A stretch of DNA of 64,000 bases from Thermoflexus hugenholtzii (GTDB lineage Bacteria; Chloroflexota; Anaerolineae; Thermoflexales; Thermoflexaceae): NCBI RefSeq assembly GCF_018771565.1, contig NZ_CP076326.1, forward strand, positions 2,418,001 through 2,482,000, given 5' to 3'. Within the stretch, counting starts at the first letter, position 1, and the number at the start of each line of letters is the position of its first letter. The translations under genes and the position numbers were made by a program. The notes under the pieces are model-generated. The model was not told the origin of the DNA. It worked only from the letters and a program-made list of their open reading frames with translations, and did not search any database. Below, one piece after another: positions 18,018 through 27,775 of this stretch.

Positions 18018-18857
18018 TCATCCCGGCCCCCGAGCCGAGGAGAGGCCTTCGTCCGGGCGCGCCGCGGCCGCCCGCATGGCGCGGACGAAGGCGGCCAGAG
18101 AGGCCTCGTCGAACCCGCAGGCCTCGGCATGCCGGATGAGGGCGCTGCCCACCACCAGCCCGTCGGCCTCCGGAGCCAGTCCGGCCGCATGATCCGGCCG
18201 GGAGATCCCAAACCCCACCGCCACCGGGACGCCGCCGGCATGCCGGCGGGCCCGACGCAGGTGCGCGACCACCTCCTCCGGCAACCGATCCCGCGCCCCG
18301 GTGATCCCCGTGACCGAAACCAGATAGAGAAACCCGGTGGCGGTGGCGGCGATGCGGGCCAGCCGCTCATCCGGCGTGGTGGGCGCCGCCAGGGGGATCC
18401 AGGCCAGGCCGGCCGCTCCCGCCGCCGTCCGCATGGCCTCCGCCTCCTCCAGCGGGAGATCCGGGACAATCAGCCCGTCCGCCCCCGCCCGCGCCGCCTC
18501 CTCCAGGAACCCCGGAAGCCCCGCGGCGAGGAGCGGGTTGACGTAGCTCATCAGGCAGAGGGGGATGCCCACGCCTTCCGCCCGCAGGCGGGCGAGGACC
18601 TCCAGGATCTGGGGCGTTCGGAACCCCGCCTGCAGGGCCCGGTGGACCGCCCGCTGGATCACCGGGCCGTCCGCCAGGGGATCGGAGAACGGCAACCCCA
18701 GCTCGATCAGGTCCGCGCCCGCCCGGGCCAGGAGGCCCACGATTCGAAGCGAGGCCTCCAGGTCCGGATAGCCGACGGGCCAGTAAAGGACGAGCGCCGC
18801 GCGCCGCTCCGCCCGGGCGCGCCGGAAGGCCTCCCGCACCGCCTCGACGCCCCTCAT
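18018..18857 (-). CDS. trpA: tryptophan synthase alpha subunit
   Basis: 279 residues. It splits indole-3-glycerol phosphate and passes indole to TrpB. Catalytic Glu52 ([11 protein letters not shown]) and Asp63 (LADGPVIQ) are visible, as are SVTGITGAR and the phosphate-binding VGFGIS segment. The start ATG overlaps the trpB stop (ATGA), so translation is probably coupled. Last gene of the trp operon. Confidence 0.96.
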   Translation of the reverse strand: MRGVEAVREAFRRARAERRAALVLYWPVGYPDLEASLRIVGLLARAGADLIELGLPFSDPLADGPVIQRAVHRALQAGFRTPQILEVLARLRAEGVGIPLCLMSYVNPLLAAGLPGFLEEAARAGADGLIVPDLPLEEAEAMRTAAGAAGLAWIPLAAPTTPDERLARIAATATGFLYLVSVTGITGARDRLPEEVVAHLRRARRHAGGVPVAVGFGISRPDHAAGLAPEADGLVVGSALIRHAEACGFDEASLAAFVRAMRAAAARPDEGLSSARGPG

Positions 18858-20065
18858 CCGATCGCCTCCCCCAGGGCCTTCGCCACGGTCTCCAGGTCCT
18901 TGTCCCCCCGTCCGGAGAGGTTGACCAGGATCCACGCGCCGGGCCGCTCCCGGGCGATCCGCATGGCCTCGGCGACGGCGTGGGCGGACTCCAGGGCGGG
19001 GAGGATCCCTTCCAGCCGGGCCAGGGCCCGGAAAGCGGCCAGGGCCTCGGCGTCGGTGACGGCGGTGTAGCGGACGCGCCCCCGCTCCCGCAGATACGCG
19101 TGCTCCGGGCCCACGGCCGGGTAATCCAGCCCGGCGGAGATCGAGTGGGTGTCCAGGATTTGCCCCCACGGATCCTGGAGGACGTAGGTGCGGGTTCCGT
19201 GCAGGACGCCGATGCGGCCCCGGTCGCCGTCGGCGAAGCGGGCGGCGTGACGGCCGGTGGGGATCCCCTCCCCGCCCGCCTCCACCCCCACCAGCTCCAC
19301 CGGATCCTCCAGGAAGGCCGCGAAGAGGCCGATGGCGTTGCTCCCCCCACCCACGCAGGCCACCGCCACGTCCGGCAGCCGTCCGAAGGCTTCCCGCATC
19401 TGGGAGCGGGCCTCGACGCCGATCACCGACTGGAAGGTGCGCACGATCACGGGATACGGATGGGGCCCCAGGGCGGAGCCCAGCAGGTAGTGGGTCGTGC
19501 GCACGTTCGTCACCCAGTCCCGGATGGCCTCGTTGATGGCGTCCTTCAGGGTGCAGGAGCCGGCGTCCACCGGGCGCACCTCGGCTCCGAGCAGGCGCAT
19601 CCGGAACACGTTGGGCCGCTGGCGGGCCATGTCCGCGGTGCCCATGTAGATGACGCACTCCAGCCCGAGGAGGGCGCAGGCGGTGGCCGTGGCCACCCCG
19701 TGCTGGCCGGCCCCCGTCTCGGCCACCACCCGCCGCTTGCCCAGGCGCTTCGCCAGGAGCGCCTGCCCCAGGGCGTTGTTGATCTTATGGGCCCCCGTGT
19801 GGGCCAGGTCCTCCCGCTTGAGGAAGATCCGCGCGCCGACGGCCTCTCCCAGCCGCCGGGCCTCCGTCAGCGGCGTGGGGCGCCCCACATAGGTGCGCAG
19901 CAGGGTCTCGAACTCCCGGAGGAACTCCGGATCCCGCAGCGCCTCCTCGAAAGCCTGCTCCAGCTCCTCCAGAGCCGGGATGAGGGTCTCCGGCACATAC
20001 CGCCCGCCGTAAGGCCCGAAGTAGCCCGGCCGCTCCGAAACCGGTGGAGGGATCAGCGCGATCAT
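18854..20065 (-). CDS. trpB: tryptophan synthase beta subunit
   Basis: 403 residues, PLP enzyme of the TrpB1 type that joins indole and serine. Lys94 in [12 protein letters not shown] forms the Schiff base. [13 protein letters not shown], the GGGSNAIG phosphate loop and the C-terminal LSGRGDKD are all present. It begins within the stop of trpF (ATGA) and ends within the start of trpA. Confidence 0.97.
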   Translation of the reverse strand: MIALIPPPVSERPGYFGPYGGRYVPETLIPALEELEQAFEEALRDPEFLREFETLLRTYVGRPTPLTEARRLGEAVGARIFLKREDLAHTGAHKINNALGQALLAKRLGKRRVVAETGAGQHGVATATACALLGLECVIYMGTADMARQRPNVFRMRLLGAEVRPVDAGSCTLKDAINEAIRDWVTNVRTTHYLLGSALGPHPYPVIVRTFQSVIGVEARSQMREAFGRLPDVAVACVGGGSNAIGLFAAFLEDPVELVGVEAGGEGIPTGRHAARFADGDRGRIGVLHGTRTYVLQDPWGQILDTHSISAGLDYPAVGPEHAYLRERGRVRYTAVTDAEALAAFRALARLEGILPALESAHAVAEAMRIARERPGAWILVNLSGRGDKDLETVAKALGEAIG

Positions 20066-20742
20066 CCGCCCTCCTCCTCAAGTTCCACAAGGACCCCCTC
20101 CTGCAGGGCCCGGAAGGCGGCCCGCGCCCGGGCGATGAAGGCCCGCACCTTCTCCGGGTCCTTCCGCCCGGGGGCCTGTTCCACCCCGGAGGAGACATCG
20201 ACGCCCCAGGGCCGGACGCGGGCGATGGCCGCCGCCACGTTCTCCGGCGTCAGCCCGCCGCTCAGAAGCAGGCGCTCCGCCCGGGCCCACCGGGCCGCCT
20301 GCTCCCAGTCGGCGACCCGGCCGGTCCCCCCATAGGCCGTGGGATGCCAGGCGTCCACCCCCAGGGTGGGGCCGTCGGGCAGCCGCCCGCGGTAGGGAGT
20401 GGGATCGATGGCGCTCCCGGGGCGCAGCCGGAGCACCCGGTAAGCGCGGTCCGCCAGGGCCTGCACCACCTCCAGGGGCTCCTCGCCGTGGAGCTGGGCC
20501 CAATCCAGGCCGATGCGCTCCAGCAGCGCCCGCACCTGCTCCGCCGGCTCGTTCACGAACACCCCTATGCAGCGCACCCCGGGCGCCTCCCGGCGCAGCT
20601 GCGCCACCAGCTCCGCCGCCCGCTCCGGCGGCAGATAGCGAGGGCTCTTCGGATAGAGGACGAAGCCCAGCGCGTCCGCCCCCGCCGCGACGGCCGCCCG
20701 GGCGTCCTCCAGGGTCGTGATCCCGCAGATCTTGATGAACAC
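20062..20742 (-). CDS. trpF: phosphoribosylanthranilate isomerase
   Basis: 226 residues from GTG 20742, placed five bases after GGGGAGG. The protein then begins [17 protein letters not shown], where the Cys is the conserved general base; the catalytic Asp lies in [10 protein letters not shown] longer frame upstream lacks family features. It overlaps trpB by four bases and starts 22 bp after the trpC stop. Confidence 0.95.
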   Translation of the reverse strand: MFIKICGITTLEDARAAVAAGADALGFVLYPKSPRYLPPERAAELVAQLRREAPGVRCIGVFVNEPAEQVRALLERIGLDWAQLHGEEPLEVVQALADRAYRVLRLRPGSAIDPTPYRGRLPDGPTLGVDAWHPTAYGGTGRVADWEQAARWARAERLLLSGGLTPENVAAAIARVRPWGVDVSSGVEQAPGRKDPEKVRAFIARARAAFRALQEGVLVELEEEGG

Positions 20743-20764
20743 CGTCGCCTCCCCTCGTCCGGGC

Positions 20765-21586
20765 TCACCCTTCTTCGCCACCGGCCAGCGACCGGGTTGC
20801 GCGAACCACCGCCTCCAGATCGAAGCTGTCCGGGCGCCGGCCGGCCTCCACCAGCGCCTCGCCGACCAGCACCGCATCGTAGCCCCACATCCCCATCTCC
20901 CGGACGTCGGCGGGGGTCCGCAGCCCGCTCTCCGCCACCGTCCGGATCCCGGCGGGGATGCGGGGCCGCAGCCGGGCCGAGACCGTTCGGTCCACCGTCA
21001 GGGTGTGGAGGTCCCGATGGTTCACCCCGATCACCCGCGCCCCGGCTTGCAGGGCCCGCTCCAGCTCCTCCTCCCGATGGACCTCCACCAGGGCCGTCAT
21101 CCTCAGCTCCGCCGCGAGGGCGAGGAGATCCACAAGACGCGAAGGCTCCAGGGCGGCGACGATGAGGAGCACCGCGTCGGCCCCCGCAGCCCGCGCCTCG
21201 TAGATGTCGTAGGCATCCAGGGTGAAGTCCTTGCGCAGGATCGGCATCTCCGGGAAGGCCTGGCGGACGGCCTGGAGGTGGGCCAGCTCCCCATTGAAGA
21301 AGCGGGCGTCGGTGAGGACCGAGAGAGCGGCCGCCCCGCCCCGCCGATACGCCCCGGCCAGGGCCACCGGGTCCACCGTCGGGGCCAGGTCTCCCCGGGA
21401 GGGGGAAGCCCGCTTGACCTCGGCGATCAGGGCGGGGCGATCGCCCCGGCGGGCGAGGGCGGCGGCGAAGTCCCGTGGGGGCGGCATCGCCTCCGCTTCC
21501 GCCCGCACCAGCGGGAGCGGGCGCTCCCGCATCCGCCGGGCCTGCTCCTCGCGCTTCCAGGCCAGGATCTTTTGCAGCACGGACAT
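20765..21586 (-). CDS. trpC: indole-3-glycerol phosphate synthase
   Basis: 273 residues, starting MSVLQKILAWKREEQ at ATG 21586. It closes the ring of CdRP to indole-3-glycerol phosphate. AEVKRASPSRG carries the catalytic Lys, and ILRKDFTLDAYDIYEARAAG, GVNHRDLHT and AESGLRTPADV are conserved. The start is two bases after the trpD stop. Confidence 0.96.
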   Translation of the reverse strand: MSVLQKILAWKREEQARRMRERPLPLVRAEAEAMPPPRDFAAALARRGDRPALIAEVKRASPSRGDLAPTVDPVALAGAYRRGGAAALSVLTDARFFNGELAHLQAVRQAFPEMPILRKDFTLDAYDIYEARAAGADAVLLIVAALEPSRLVDLLALAAELRMTALVEVHREEELERALQAGARVIGVNHRDLHTLTVDRTVSARLRPRIPAGIRTVAESGLRTPADVREMGMWGYDAVLVGEALVEAGRRPDSFDLEAVVRATRSLAGGEEG

Positions 21587-21588
21587 GC

Positions 21589-22614
21589 TCAGGGCTCCTG
21601 AGCGCCTCGCTGGGTGAAGGCCACGTAGTCCTCCAGGACGGCCAGGGCCGCTCCGCCCTCGAGGGCTTCCTCGGCCCGCGTTAGTCCCTCCCGCAAGTCC
21701 GCCACCTGCTCCGCGGCGCGCAGGGCGAAGGCGGCGTTGAGGAGGACCGCCGCCCGCAGCGGGCCGTTCTCCTTCCCCTGGAACAACCTCCGCAGCCGCT
21801 GGGCGTTCTCTTCCGGCGTGCCGCCCCGAAGGGCCTCCAGGGGCGCCCGCGGGATCCCATAATCGGCCGGGTCGAAGATCCAGGATCGGACCCGGCCGTC
21901 GGCGTATTCGGCGACCCGGGCGGGGCCGGCCGGGGTCACCTCGTCGACGTTGCCCACCCCGCACACCACGAAGGCCCGCCGGCTGCCCAACGCGCCCAGG
22001 ACCTCCGCGAGAGGCTCCACCAGGGTTGGGTCGAACACGCCCATCACCTGATAGGGGACCTCGGCCGGGTTGCAGAGGGGGCCCAGGATGTTGAAGATGG
22101 TGCGGACGCCGATCTCGCGGCGGGGGCCGATGGCATGCTTCATCGCCGGGTGGAAGGCGGGGGCGAAGAGAAAGGCGAAGCGGACCTCCCGCAGGGCGCG
22201 GGCGGCCTGCTCAGGGGTCAGGGTGAGGGCCGCGCCCAGGGCGGCCAGGAGATCGGCGCTGCCGCTGGGGCTGGAGACCGCCCGGTTGCCGTGTTTGGCC
22301 ACCGGCACCCCTGCCCCGGCGACGACGAAGGCCGCCGCCGTCGAGAGGTTGAAGGTGCGAGCCCCATCGCCGCCCGTGCCGCAGGTGTCCACCGCGACCC
22401 CCTCGTAGGGCACCCGCTGCATCGCCCGGCGCATCGCCCGGGCGCATCCGATGATCTCGGGGATGGTCTCCCCCTTCATCCGCAGGGCGATCAGGAAGGC
22501 CCCGATCTGCGCCGGCGTGGCCTCCCCTTGCATGATCGCCCCCATCGCCGCCTCAGCCTCCTCCAGGGTGAGATCCTCCCGTCGCACCAGCTTGGCGATC
22601 GCTTCCCGGATCAT
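21589..22614 (-). CDS. trpD: anthranilate phosphoribosyltransferase
   Basis: 341 residues. It adds phosphoribose to anthranilate. PRPP-binding DTCGTGGDG, KHGNRAVSSPSGSADLL and NILGPLCNPA are visible. The start overlaps the trpG stop by four bases. Not fused to TrpG, unlike the enterobacterial enzyme. Confidence 0.97.
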   Translation of the reverse strand: MIREAIAKLVRREDLTLEEAEAAMGAIMQGEATPAQIGAFLIALRMKGETIPEIIGCARAMRRAMQRVPYEGVAVDTCGTGGDGARTFNLSTAAAFVVAGAGVPVAKHGNRAVSSPSGSADLLAALGAALTLTPEQAARALREVRFAFLFAPAFHPAMKHAIGPRREIGVRTIFNILGPLCNPAEVPYQVMGVFDPTLVEPLAEVLGALGSRRAFVVCGVGNVDEVTPAGPARVAEYADGRVRSWIFDPADYGIPRAPLEALRGGTPEENAQRLRRLFQGKENGPLRAAVLLNAAFALRAAEQVADLREGLTRAEEALEGGAALAVLEDYVAFTQRGAQEP

Positions 22615-23255
22615 CGCGAACCTCCTCCCCTTAAGGATCCGGAAGAGATGGCGGGCGCCGGATCCAGGTATCCGGCGATCCGCAGGAAGTTCCGCAGCAA
22701 CCGCACGCCCTCCGGGGTGAGGACCGACTCGGGATGGAACTGGATCCCGAAGGTGGGATGGTGGCGGTGGCGCAGCGCCATGATCTCCCCCTCGGGGGTG
22801 CGGGCGGTGACCATCAGGGGCTCCGGAAGGGGCTCGGCCACCAGGAGGGAGTGGTAGCGGCCGGCCATGAAGGGGCTGGGCAGCCCGGCGAAGAGCGCAT
22901 CCCCCTGGTGGAGGACCGGCGAGGCCTTGCCGTGCATCAGCCGTCCCGCTCGCACCACGCGGCCGCCGAAGGCGGCGGCGATGGCCTGGTGGCCCAGACA
23001 GACGCCCAGAAGCGGCGTCCGGCCGCTGAGGGCCCGGATCGCCGGGATGGTGATGCCGGCTTCCTCCGGCCGACCCGGCCCCGGCGAGATCACCACCGCT
23101 GAGGGTTCCATCGCCATGATGTCCTCCAGATCCACCGCGTCGTTGCGGACCACCCGGAGGGGCACATCCGTGCGCCCGGCCTCCCGGAGCAGCTGCCCCA
23201 GGATCTGGACCAGGTTGTAGGTGAAGGAATCGTAGTTGTCGATCACCAGCAGCAT
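22611..23255 (-). CDS. trpG: anthranilate synthase glutamine amidotransferase subunit
   Basis: 214 residues. Class I amidotransferase with nucleophile Cys86 (GVCLGHQ) and His/Glu in FGIQFHPESV. The start MLLVIDNYDSFTYNL is typical of TrpG/PabA; it may also serve PabB if one exists elsewhere. It starts 18 bp after the trpE stop. Confidence 0.95.
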   Translation of the reverse strand: MLLVIDNYDSFTYNLVQILGQLLREAGRTDVPLRVVRNDAVDLEDIMAMEPSAVVISPGPGRPEEAGITIPAIRALSGRTPLLGVCLGHQAIAAAFGGRVVRAGRLMHGKASPVLHQGDALFAGLPSPFMAGRYHSLLVAEPLPEPLMVTARTPEGEIMALRHRHHPTFGIQFHPESVLTPEGVRLLRNFLRIAGYLDPAPAISSGSLRGGGSR

Positions 23256-23273
23256 CGCGACCCCCTTTCGTCT

Positions 23274-24719
23274 TCAGCGCCTATCCGCCCCATGGCTCAG
23301 ATCAACCGCCAGCTGCATCGCCCGGGCCTTGTTGCGGGTTTCCTCCTCCTCCCGCTCGGGGATGGAATCCGCCACCACCCCGGCGCCGGCCTGCACCATC
23401 GCTGTGTCTCCCTGCACCATCACCGTGCGGATGGTGATGCACCAGTCGGCGTTCCCCCGCGGGTCGAAATAGCCCACGCCCCCGGCATAGGGCCCTCGCG
23501 CCTCCCCCTCCAGCTCGGCGATGATCTCCATCGCCCGCACCTTGGGGGCTCCGGAGACCGTTCCCGCCGGGAAGGCGGCCGCCAGGGCGTCCAGGGCGTC
23601 ACAGCCCGGCCGCAGCCGCCCTCGCACCGTGGAGACCAGATGCATCACGTGGGAATAGCGTTCCACCACCATGAACTCCTCCACCCGCACCGTCCCGTAG
23701 TCGCACACCCGTCCCAGATCGTTGCGGCCCAGATCCACCAGCATCACGTGCTCCGCCTGCTCCTTGGGGTCGGCCCGCAGCTCCTGCTCCAGGGCCCCAT
23801 CCTCCTCCGGGGAGCGGCCGCGGGGACGCGTCCCGGCGATGGGGCGGAGGGTGGCCTCCCCGCCTTCCACCCGCACCAGCATCTCCGGGGAGGCACCGAT
23901 CAGCGCCAGGTCCTCCCCGTTCCGCCCCAGGCCCGGCAGGTTCAGGAAGAAGAGATAGGGGGAAGGGTTCAGGCGCCGCAGCGTCCGGTAGATGGCGAAG
24001 GGTGGAACAGCGATGGGACGGCTCCAGCGGCGGGCGAGGACGATCTGGAAGGCGTCGCCGGCGGCGATGTAGGCCTGGGCCGCCCGGACCATCTCCCGAA
24101 ACCGCCCCGCATCCACCCGGGTCTCCCAGGAAGCCCCGGCGGCGGGGGTGGACGCTGGGATGGACGAGGCCGGCACCGGATCCCGGAGGCGGCGCTCCAG
24201 GACGGTTAGCCGCGCCTCCGCCTCGCCCTCGGCACCGGGTTCGGCTAAGGCGAACAGCGTGAGGGTCTGGGTCACGTGGTCGAAGACCAGCAGGGTCTCC
24301 ACCTGCATCAGGATCGCATCCGGGAAGGCGAGGGCATCCCCGGGGGCGCGGGGCACGCGGTCGAAGAAAGCGGCCATCTCATAGCCCAGGTAGCCTGCCA
24401 GCCCCCCGATGAAGCGGGGCAAAGGCTCCGCCGCCGATTCCGGAGCCATCGCCTCGAGGGCCTCCCGCCACACCACGAAGGGGTGGACCTGACGCAGATC
24501 ATAGGTCCGGCATCCCGCCGGCCCGCGCTCTTCCATCCGCCATCCGTCCACGCGGTAGACGCGGCGGGGCATCAGGCCGATGAACGAATAGCGGGCCAGA
24601 TAGGCCCCGCCCTCCACGCTCTCAAAGAGGAACGAGGGGCCCTCCGGGCTCAGGGCCTGGTAGAGCCCGATGGGCGTCCAGAGGTCCGCCGACATCGTCC
24701 GCCGGATCAGGCGTCGCAT
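23274..24719 (-). CDS. trpE: anthranilate synthase component I
   Basis: 481 residues from ATG 24719 (GGAG six bases before). It makes anthranilate from chorismate using ammonia from TrpG. The catalytic domain holds AYIAAGDAFQIVLARRW, LIGASPEMLVRVE, RPIAGTRPRGRSPEED, VDLGRNDLGRVC, FPAGTVSGAPKVRAME and QAGAGVVADSIPEREEEE. The N-terminal domain contains FLFESVEGG, a feedback-site-like segment, so inhibition by tryptophan is plausible. First gene of the operon, directly behind the T-box. Confidence 0.96.
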   Translation of the reverse strand: MRRLIRRTMSADLWTPIGLYQALSPEGPSFLFESVEGGAYLARYSFIGLMPRRVYRVDGWRMEERGPAGCRTYDLRQVHPFVVWREALEAMAPESAAEPLPRFIGGLAGYLGYEMAAFFDRVPRAPGDALAFPDAILMQVETLLVFDHVTQTLTLFALAEPGAEGEAEARLTVLERRLRDPVPASSIPASTPAAGASWETRVDAGRFREMVRAAQAYIAAGDAFQIVLARRWSRPIAVPPFAIYRTLRRLNPSPYLFFLNLPGLGRNGEDLALIGASPEMLVRVEGGEATLRPIAGTRPRGRSPEEDGALEQELRADPKEQAEHVMLVDLGRNDLGRVCDYGTVRVEEFMVVERYSHVMHLVSTVRGRLRPGCDALDALAAAFPAGTVSGAPKVRAMEIIAELEGEARGPYAGGVGYFDPRGNADWCITIRTVMVQGDTAMVQAGAGVVADSIPEREEEETRNKARAMQLAVDLSHGADRR

Positions 24720-24770
24720 TCTCGGCTCCTTTCGAGGTGAAAGCCCCCTTTGGATCGACGGAGGGCGGAT

Positions 24771-25124
24771 AAAAAAGCGCCCGCCCCTCGATGAGGGACG
24801 GGCGCCGGATGGCCCGTGGTGCCACCCTCCTGAGGCCGGCCGCCGGAAACAAAAACCCCCTCGCCGGTGGGACGAGGGGGTTCGTCGGCCAGCCCCACTC
24901 TTTCGCGGGGACAGGAAGCGCGGGCTTCCGATCCCCTCCGCCCGGATAACGGTGGCGACTCCGGCCGGGACTACTAAGGGCGGTTCTTGCCCCGTTCGTC
25001 CGGCGACTCCCGGGCCCATTCAGCCCTGGCGTGCGCAGCGGGCTTCCACCTTCCCCCGCCTCTCTGGGCGCCGGCCCAGGGCCTACTCCTCCCGTTCTTC
25101 GTCTTTTACGGTATGGAGTTTTGC
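24771..25124 (-). promoter_or_regulatory. T-box leader of the trp operon
   Basis: The transcript reads leftwards. The conserved T-box AGGGTGGCACCACGGG is at 24828-24813, followed by a GC-rich terminator hairpin (24805-24778) and a run of six U. Stem I hallmarks are present: CCCAGAGAGGCGGGGG with GGTGGAAGCCCGC. A likely specifier codon is TGG (Trp) at 25018-25016 in TGAATGGGCC. A stem III region with AGTAGTCCCGGCCGG lies near 24980. Uncharged tRNA-Trp would pair with the specifier and T-box and prevent termination, turning on trpEGDCFBA. A second terminator-like hairpin (24882-24854, with five U) lies before the T-box motif. Confidence 0.92.
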
Positions 25125-25129
25125 CCCTG

Positions 25130-25158
25130 AATATACCCCGCCTTGGGAATCCTGTCAA
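25130..25158 (-). promoter_or_regulatory. consensus promoter of the trp operon
   Basis: TTGACA (25158-25153), 17 bp, TATATT (25135-25130) on the minus strand. Transcription would begin near 25123, just before the T-box leader. Confidence 0.85.
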
Positions 25159-25173
25159 CTTCCGGCCGGGGGC

Positions 25174-25378
25174 GGGTGTGCCCCGATTTTGTCGGGCCTG
25201 GCCGCCTTGTAGGACAACTGCGAGCAGTTGTCCTACGATCTTGGGACACACCCCCGGGGACGGGTGTGTCCCAAATTTGTCCGGTCTGGCCGCTGGGCAG
25301 GACAGGCTCTTCCCGCCTGAAGAGATTCGGATGCCGATCAACAGCCTGCAGTTGTCCTACGATTTTTGGACACACCTC
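25174..25378. repeat. two tandem copies of an ~80-bp MITE-like repeat
   Basis: Copy one (25174-25253) is 80 bp and begins GGGTGTGCCCCGATTTTG and ends GATCTTGGGACACACCC, so the ends are inverted repeats of one another. Its core is the palindrome GTAGGACAACTG / CAGTTGTCCTAC. Copy two (25262-25378) keeps both ends and half of the core but carries extra internal sequence. Other copies lie at 27131-27195 (one end lost) and 45652-45731. The block fills the space between the divergent trp and rho promoters. Confidence 0.8.
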
Positions 25379-25425
25379 GGGGGCCGGCCGGGACCCTGGG
25401 GGAAACCCCGTGGGGAGGCCCGGGT

Positions 25426-25454
25426 TTGACGCCGGCCCGAGAGCCCGATATAAT
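25426..25454 (+). promoter_or_regulatory. promoter of rho
   Basis: TTGACG (25426-25431), 17 bp, TATAAT (25449-25454). The leader to the rho start is about 140 bases and GC-rich, long enough for autoregulation by Rho as seen for rho in some bacteria, though no specific element is recognised. Confidence 0.85.
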
Positions 25455-25599
25455 GAGGGTGCTTCAGCCGCCTGAGGCATCGTCCCCGAAGATAACCCTG
25501 TAAGGCAAGGATCCAGCGGGCGCACTGCCGTCTCCCGGTCCGGCCCCCGGCGGGCGCGATGCACAGCGGTCATCTATCCTCATCCTGAGCGGAAGGACC

Positions 25600-26940
25600 A
25601 TGGACATGGAACAGGCGCAGGTTCAGGTTCCCATCCTGGATTTCGATTACATCCATCTGGAATCCAAGACCCTGGATGAGCTCCGCGATCTGGCCCGCTC
25701 CCTCAAGATCCCGAGCTACAGCCGCCTGAAGAAGCAGGACCTCATCATGCGGCTGCTCCAGGCCAAGGCGGAGCAGCAGGGCTACGCCTTCGGCGGCGGG
25801 ACGCTGGAGATCGTGGAGGACGACTCCCTGGGGATGATCGGCTTCCTCCGGGTGAACCCCAACTTCCTCCCCAGCCCCAACGACATCTACGTCAGCCAGT
25901 CCCAGATCCGTCGCTTCGGGCTCCGTCGAGGGGACTTTGTTGTCGGCCAGATCCGCCCGCCCAAGGAGACGGAGAAATACTACAGCCTCCTGCGGGTGGA
26001 GGCCGTCAACGGGCTGGACCCGGAGCAGGCCCGCCAGCGGCCGCGGTTCGAGGAGCTCACCCCCATCTTCCCGAACCAGATGTTCGATCTGGAGACGGAC
26101 CCCAAGAACCTCACCACGCGGCTGATCAACCTGGTGGCTCCCATCGGGCGCGGGCAGCGCGGGCTCATCGTCTCGCCCCCCAAGGCCGGCAAGACCACCG
26201 TCCTCAAGAACATCGCCAACGCCATCTCCACCCGCTACCGCGACGTCCACCTGATGGTCGTGCTGGTCGGCGAGCGGCCGGAGGAGGTCACCGACATGGA
26301 CCGCTCGGTGGAGGCCGAGGTGGTCCACAGCACCTTCGACGAGCCGCCGGAGAACCACATCAAGGTGGCCGAGCTGGCCCTGGAGCGGGCCAAGCGCATG
26401 GTGGAGGGAGGCAAGCATGTGGTGATCCTCCTGGACTCCATCACCCGGCTCACCCGGGCCTACAACCTGGTGGTGGAGCCCAGCGGCCGCACCTGGACGG
26501 GCGGGCTGGACTCGGCGGCCCTGTATCCGCCCAAGCGGTTCTTCGGCGCCGCCCGCAACATTGAGAACGGGGGCTCGCTCACCATCCTGGCCACCTGTCT
26601 GATCGACACGGGGAGCCGGATGGACGACGTGATCTACGAGGAGTTCAAGGGGACCGGCAACTGGGAGCTGCACCTCTCCCGGAAGCTGGCGGAGCGCCGC
26701 CTCTTCCCGGCCATCGACATCGAGCGCTCGGGGACGCGCCGGGAGGAGCTGCTGCTGGACCCGGACACCCTGGAGAAGGTGTGGCTGCTGCGGCGGATGA
26801 TCGCCCGGATGATGGCCCCGCCGCCGGATGGGGGCGGCTACGACCTCACCCAGGTGATGGAGTCCCTCCTCAACGCCCTGGCCAAGACCCGCAGCAACGC
26901 CGAGTTCCTGGCCCGCATCAAGAAGGGCGACTGGAGCTGA
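25600..26940 (+). CDS. rho: transcription termination factor Rho
   Basis: 446 residues. Hexameric RNA helicase that ends transcription. Order of domains: Rho N-terminal SAP-like domain ([24 protein letters not shown], about 24-48); cold-shock-type RNA-binding domain ([22 protein letters not shown] to [13 protein letters not shown]); RecA-type ATPase with Walker A PPKAGKTT near 193-200, Walker [11 protein letters not shown], and the arginine-finger region [12 protein letters not shown]. No insertion in the N-terminal domain, unlike many high-GC Gram-positive Rho proteins. The ribosome site GGAAGG supports the first ATG. A terminator follows. Confidence 0.97.
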   Translation: MDMEQAQVQVPILDFDYIHLESKTLDELRDLARSLKIPSYSRLKKQDLIMRLLQAKAEQQGYAFGGGTLEIVEDDSLGMIGFLRVNPNFLPSPNDIYVSQSQIRRFGLRRGDFVVGQIRPPKETEKYYSLLRVEAVNGLDPEQARQRPRFEELTPIFPNQMFDLETDPKNLTTRLINLVAPIGRGQRGLIVSPPKAGKTTVLKNIANAISTRYRDVHLMVVLVGERPEEVTDMDRSVEAEVVHSTFDEPPENHIKVAELALERAKRMVEGGKHVVILLDSITRLTRAYNLVVEPSGRTWTGGLDSAALYPPKRFFGAARNIENGGSLTILATCLIDTGSRMDDVIYEEFKGTGNWELHLSRKLAERRLFPAIDIERSGTRREELLLDPDTLEKVWLLRRMIARMMAPPPDGGGYDLTQVMESLLNALAKTRSNAEFLARIKKGDWS

Positions 26941-26972
26941 AAGGGCGCAGGAGCCCTCGCCACCGAAACCGG

Positions 26973-27005
26973 AAAGGGGGCGGCCGAACGGAGGCCGCCC
27001 CCTTT
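26973..27005 (+). terminator. intrinsic terminator after rho
   Basis: Inverted repeat AAAGGGGGCGGCC (26973-26985) / GGCCGCCCCCTTT (26993-27005), seven-base loop, ending in a short T run. Confidence 0.85.
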
Positions 27006-27130
27006 CATTGAACCGGAAACACCTTGCGTTTGCCCAAGGAGCGTCGACCCGGGATACGAGGGCAACCCCGGCGATTTTGAAGCCCAAAGGACTTGGCTTC
27101 CCTTCAGCCTCGCGAAGGTCGACGGCGCTC

Positions 27131-27195
27131 CTGTAGGACAACTGCTCGCAGTTGTCCTACAAGGCGGCCAGGCCCGACAAAATCAGGACACACCC
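27131..27195 (+). repeat. truncated copy of the ~80-bp MITE-like repeat
   Basis: Contains the complete palindrome GTAGGACAACTGCTCGCAG and the right half (AAGGCGGCCAGGCCCGAC to AGGACACACCC) of the element also seen at 45652-45731. The left terminal GGGTGTGTCCC is missing. The rest of the stretch between the rho terminator and the next gene (27006-27490) holds only this copy and one promoter. Confidence 0.75.
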
Positions 27196-27210
27196 GCACA
27201 GGATCGCCGC

Positions 27211-27239
27211 TTGACAGCCCTCTCTTCTTAGGATATATT
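27211..27239 (+). promoter_or_regulatory. promoter upstream of the SARP-type regulator
   Basis: TTGACA (27211-27216), 17 bp, TATATT (27234-27239), in a locally AT-rich patch. The first start codon downstream in this direction is the regulator ATG at 27491, giving a leader of about 245 bases with no other gene. Confidence 0.75.
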
Positions 27240-27490
27240 TTTATTAACTATTAGCAAAAATAACTCTGGCGGTCAGCACGGCACGGACCCAGAGGCCTGA
27301 TCTCGACGGGGAGGCCCATAGGCGGCTTTCTGATCCTCAAGGTCCAGCGGGCCGCACATGGCCAGGTCACTGCGTCAGAGCACCTGTCCTCTCCGCTCGT
27401 GCGGATTCGTGCGCAGATCATTGTCGTCTCCACCTCCTTGTGCCCGAGCAGCCCCTGGGCAGCGTTTTATCATCTCAGAAAGACCGAGAT

Positions 27491-27775
27491 ATGCGCGCGC
27501 TCTCAGCGCATCTGCGGATTTTTTTATTGGGCGAAGTCCGCCTGGAGATAGGGGGAAAGATCGTCCCCCTGCCACGACGTGAAAGTTTGCTGCGGCTGTT
27601 CGTGCGCCTGCTGCTCCAGAGCGGACAACCGCTATCGCGCAAAGCGCTGGCGTTCTCCCTCTGGCCTGACGAGACTGAGGCGGGCGCCCTGGCAAACCTG
27701 CGCCGTCACCTCTACCTCCTGCGTAACGCGCTCCCTCCTCCTGCCCAACGGTTTTTGCGTGTCTCCTCGCAGACC
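27491..27775 (+). pseudogene. SARP/AfsR-type regulator, 5' fragment (cut by IS)
   Basis: 95 codons from ATG 27491: HLRIFLLGEVRLEIGGKIVP then RRESLLRLFVRLLLQSGQP, SRKALAFSLWPDETEAGALANLRRHLYLLR. This is the OmpR-like winged-helix DNA-binding domain found at the N-terminus of SARP/AfsR and related Chloroflexota regulators (LWPD..E..A..NLRR..LRR is diagnostic). The reading frame stops at the left end of an inserted IS, inside codons for RVSSQT. The remainder of the gene resumes at 28911. Confidence 0.88.
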
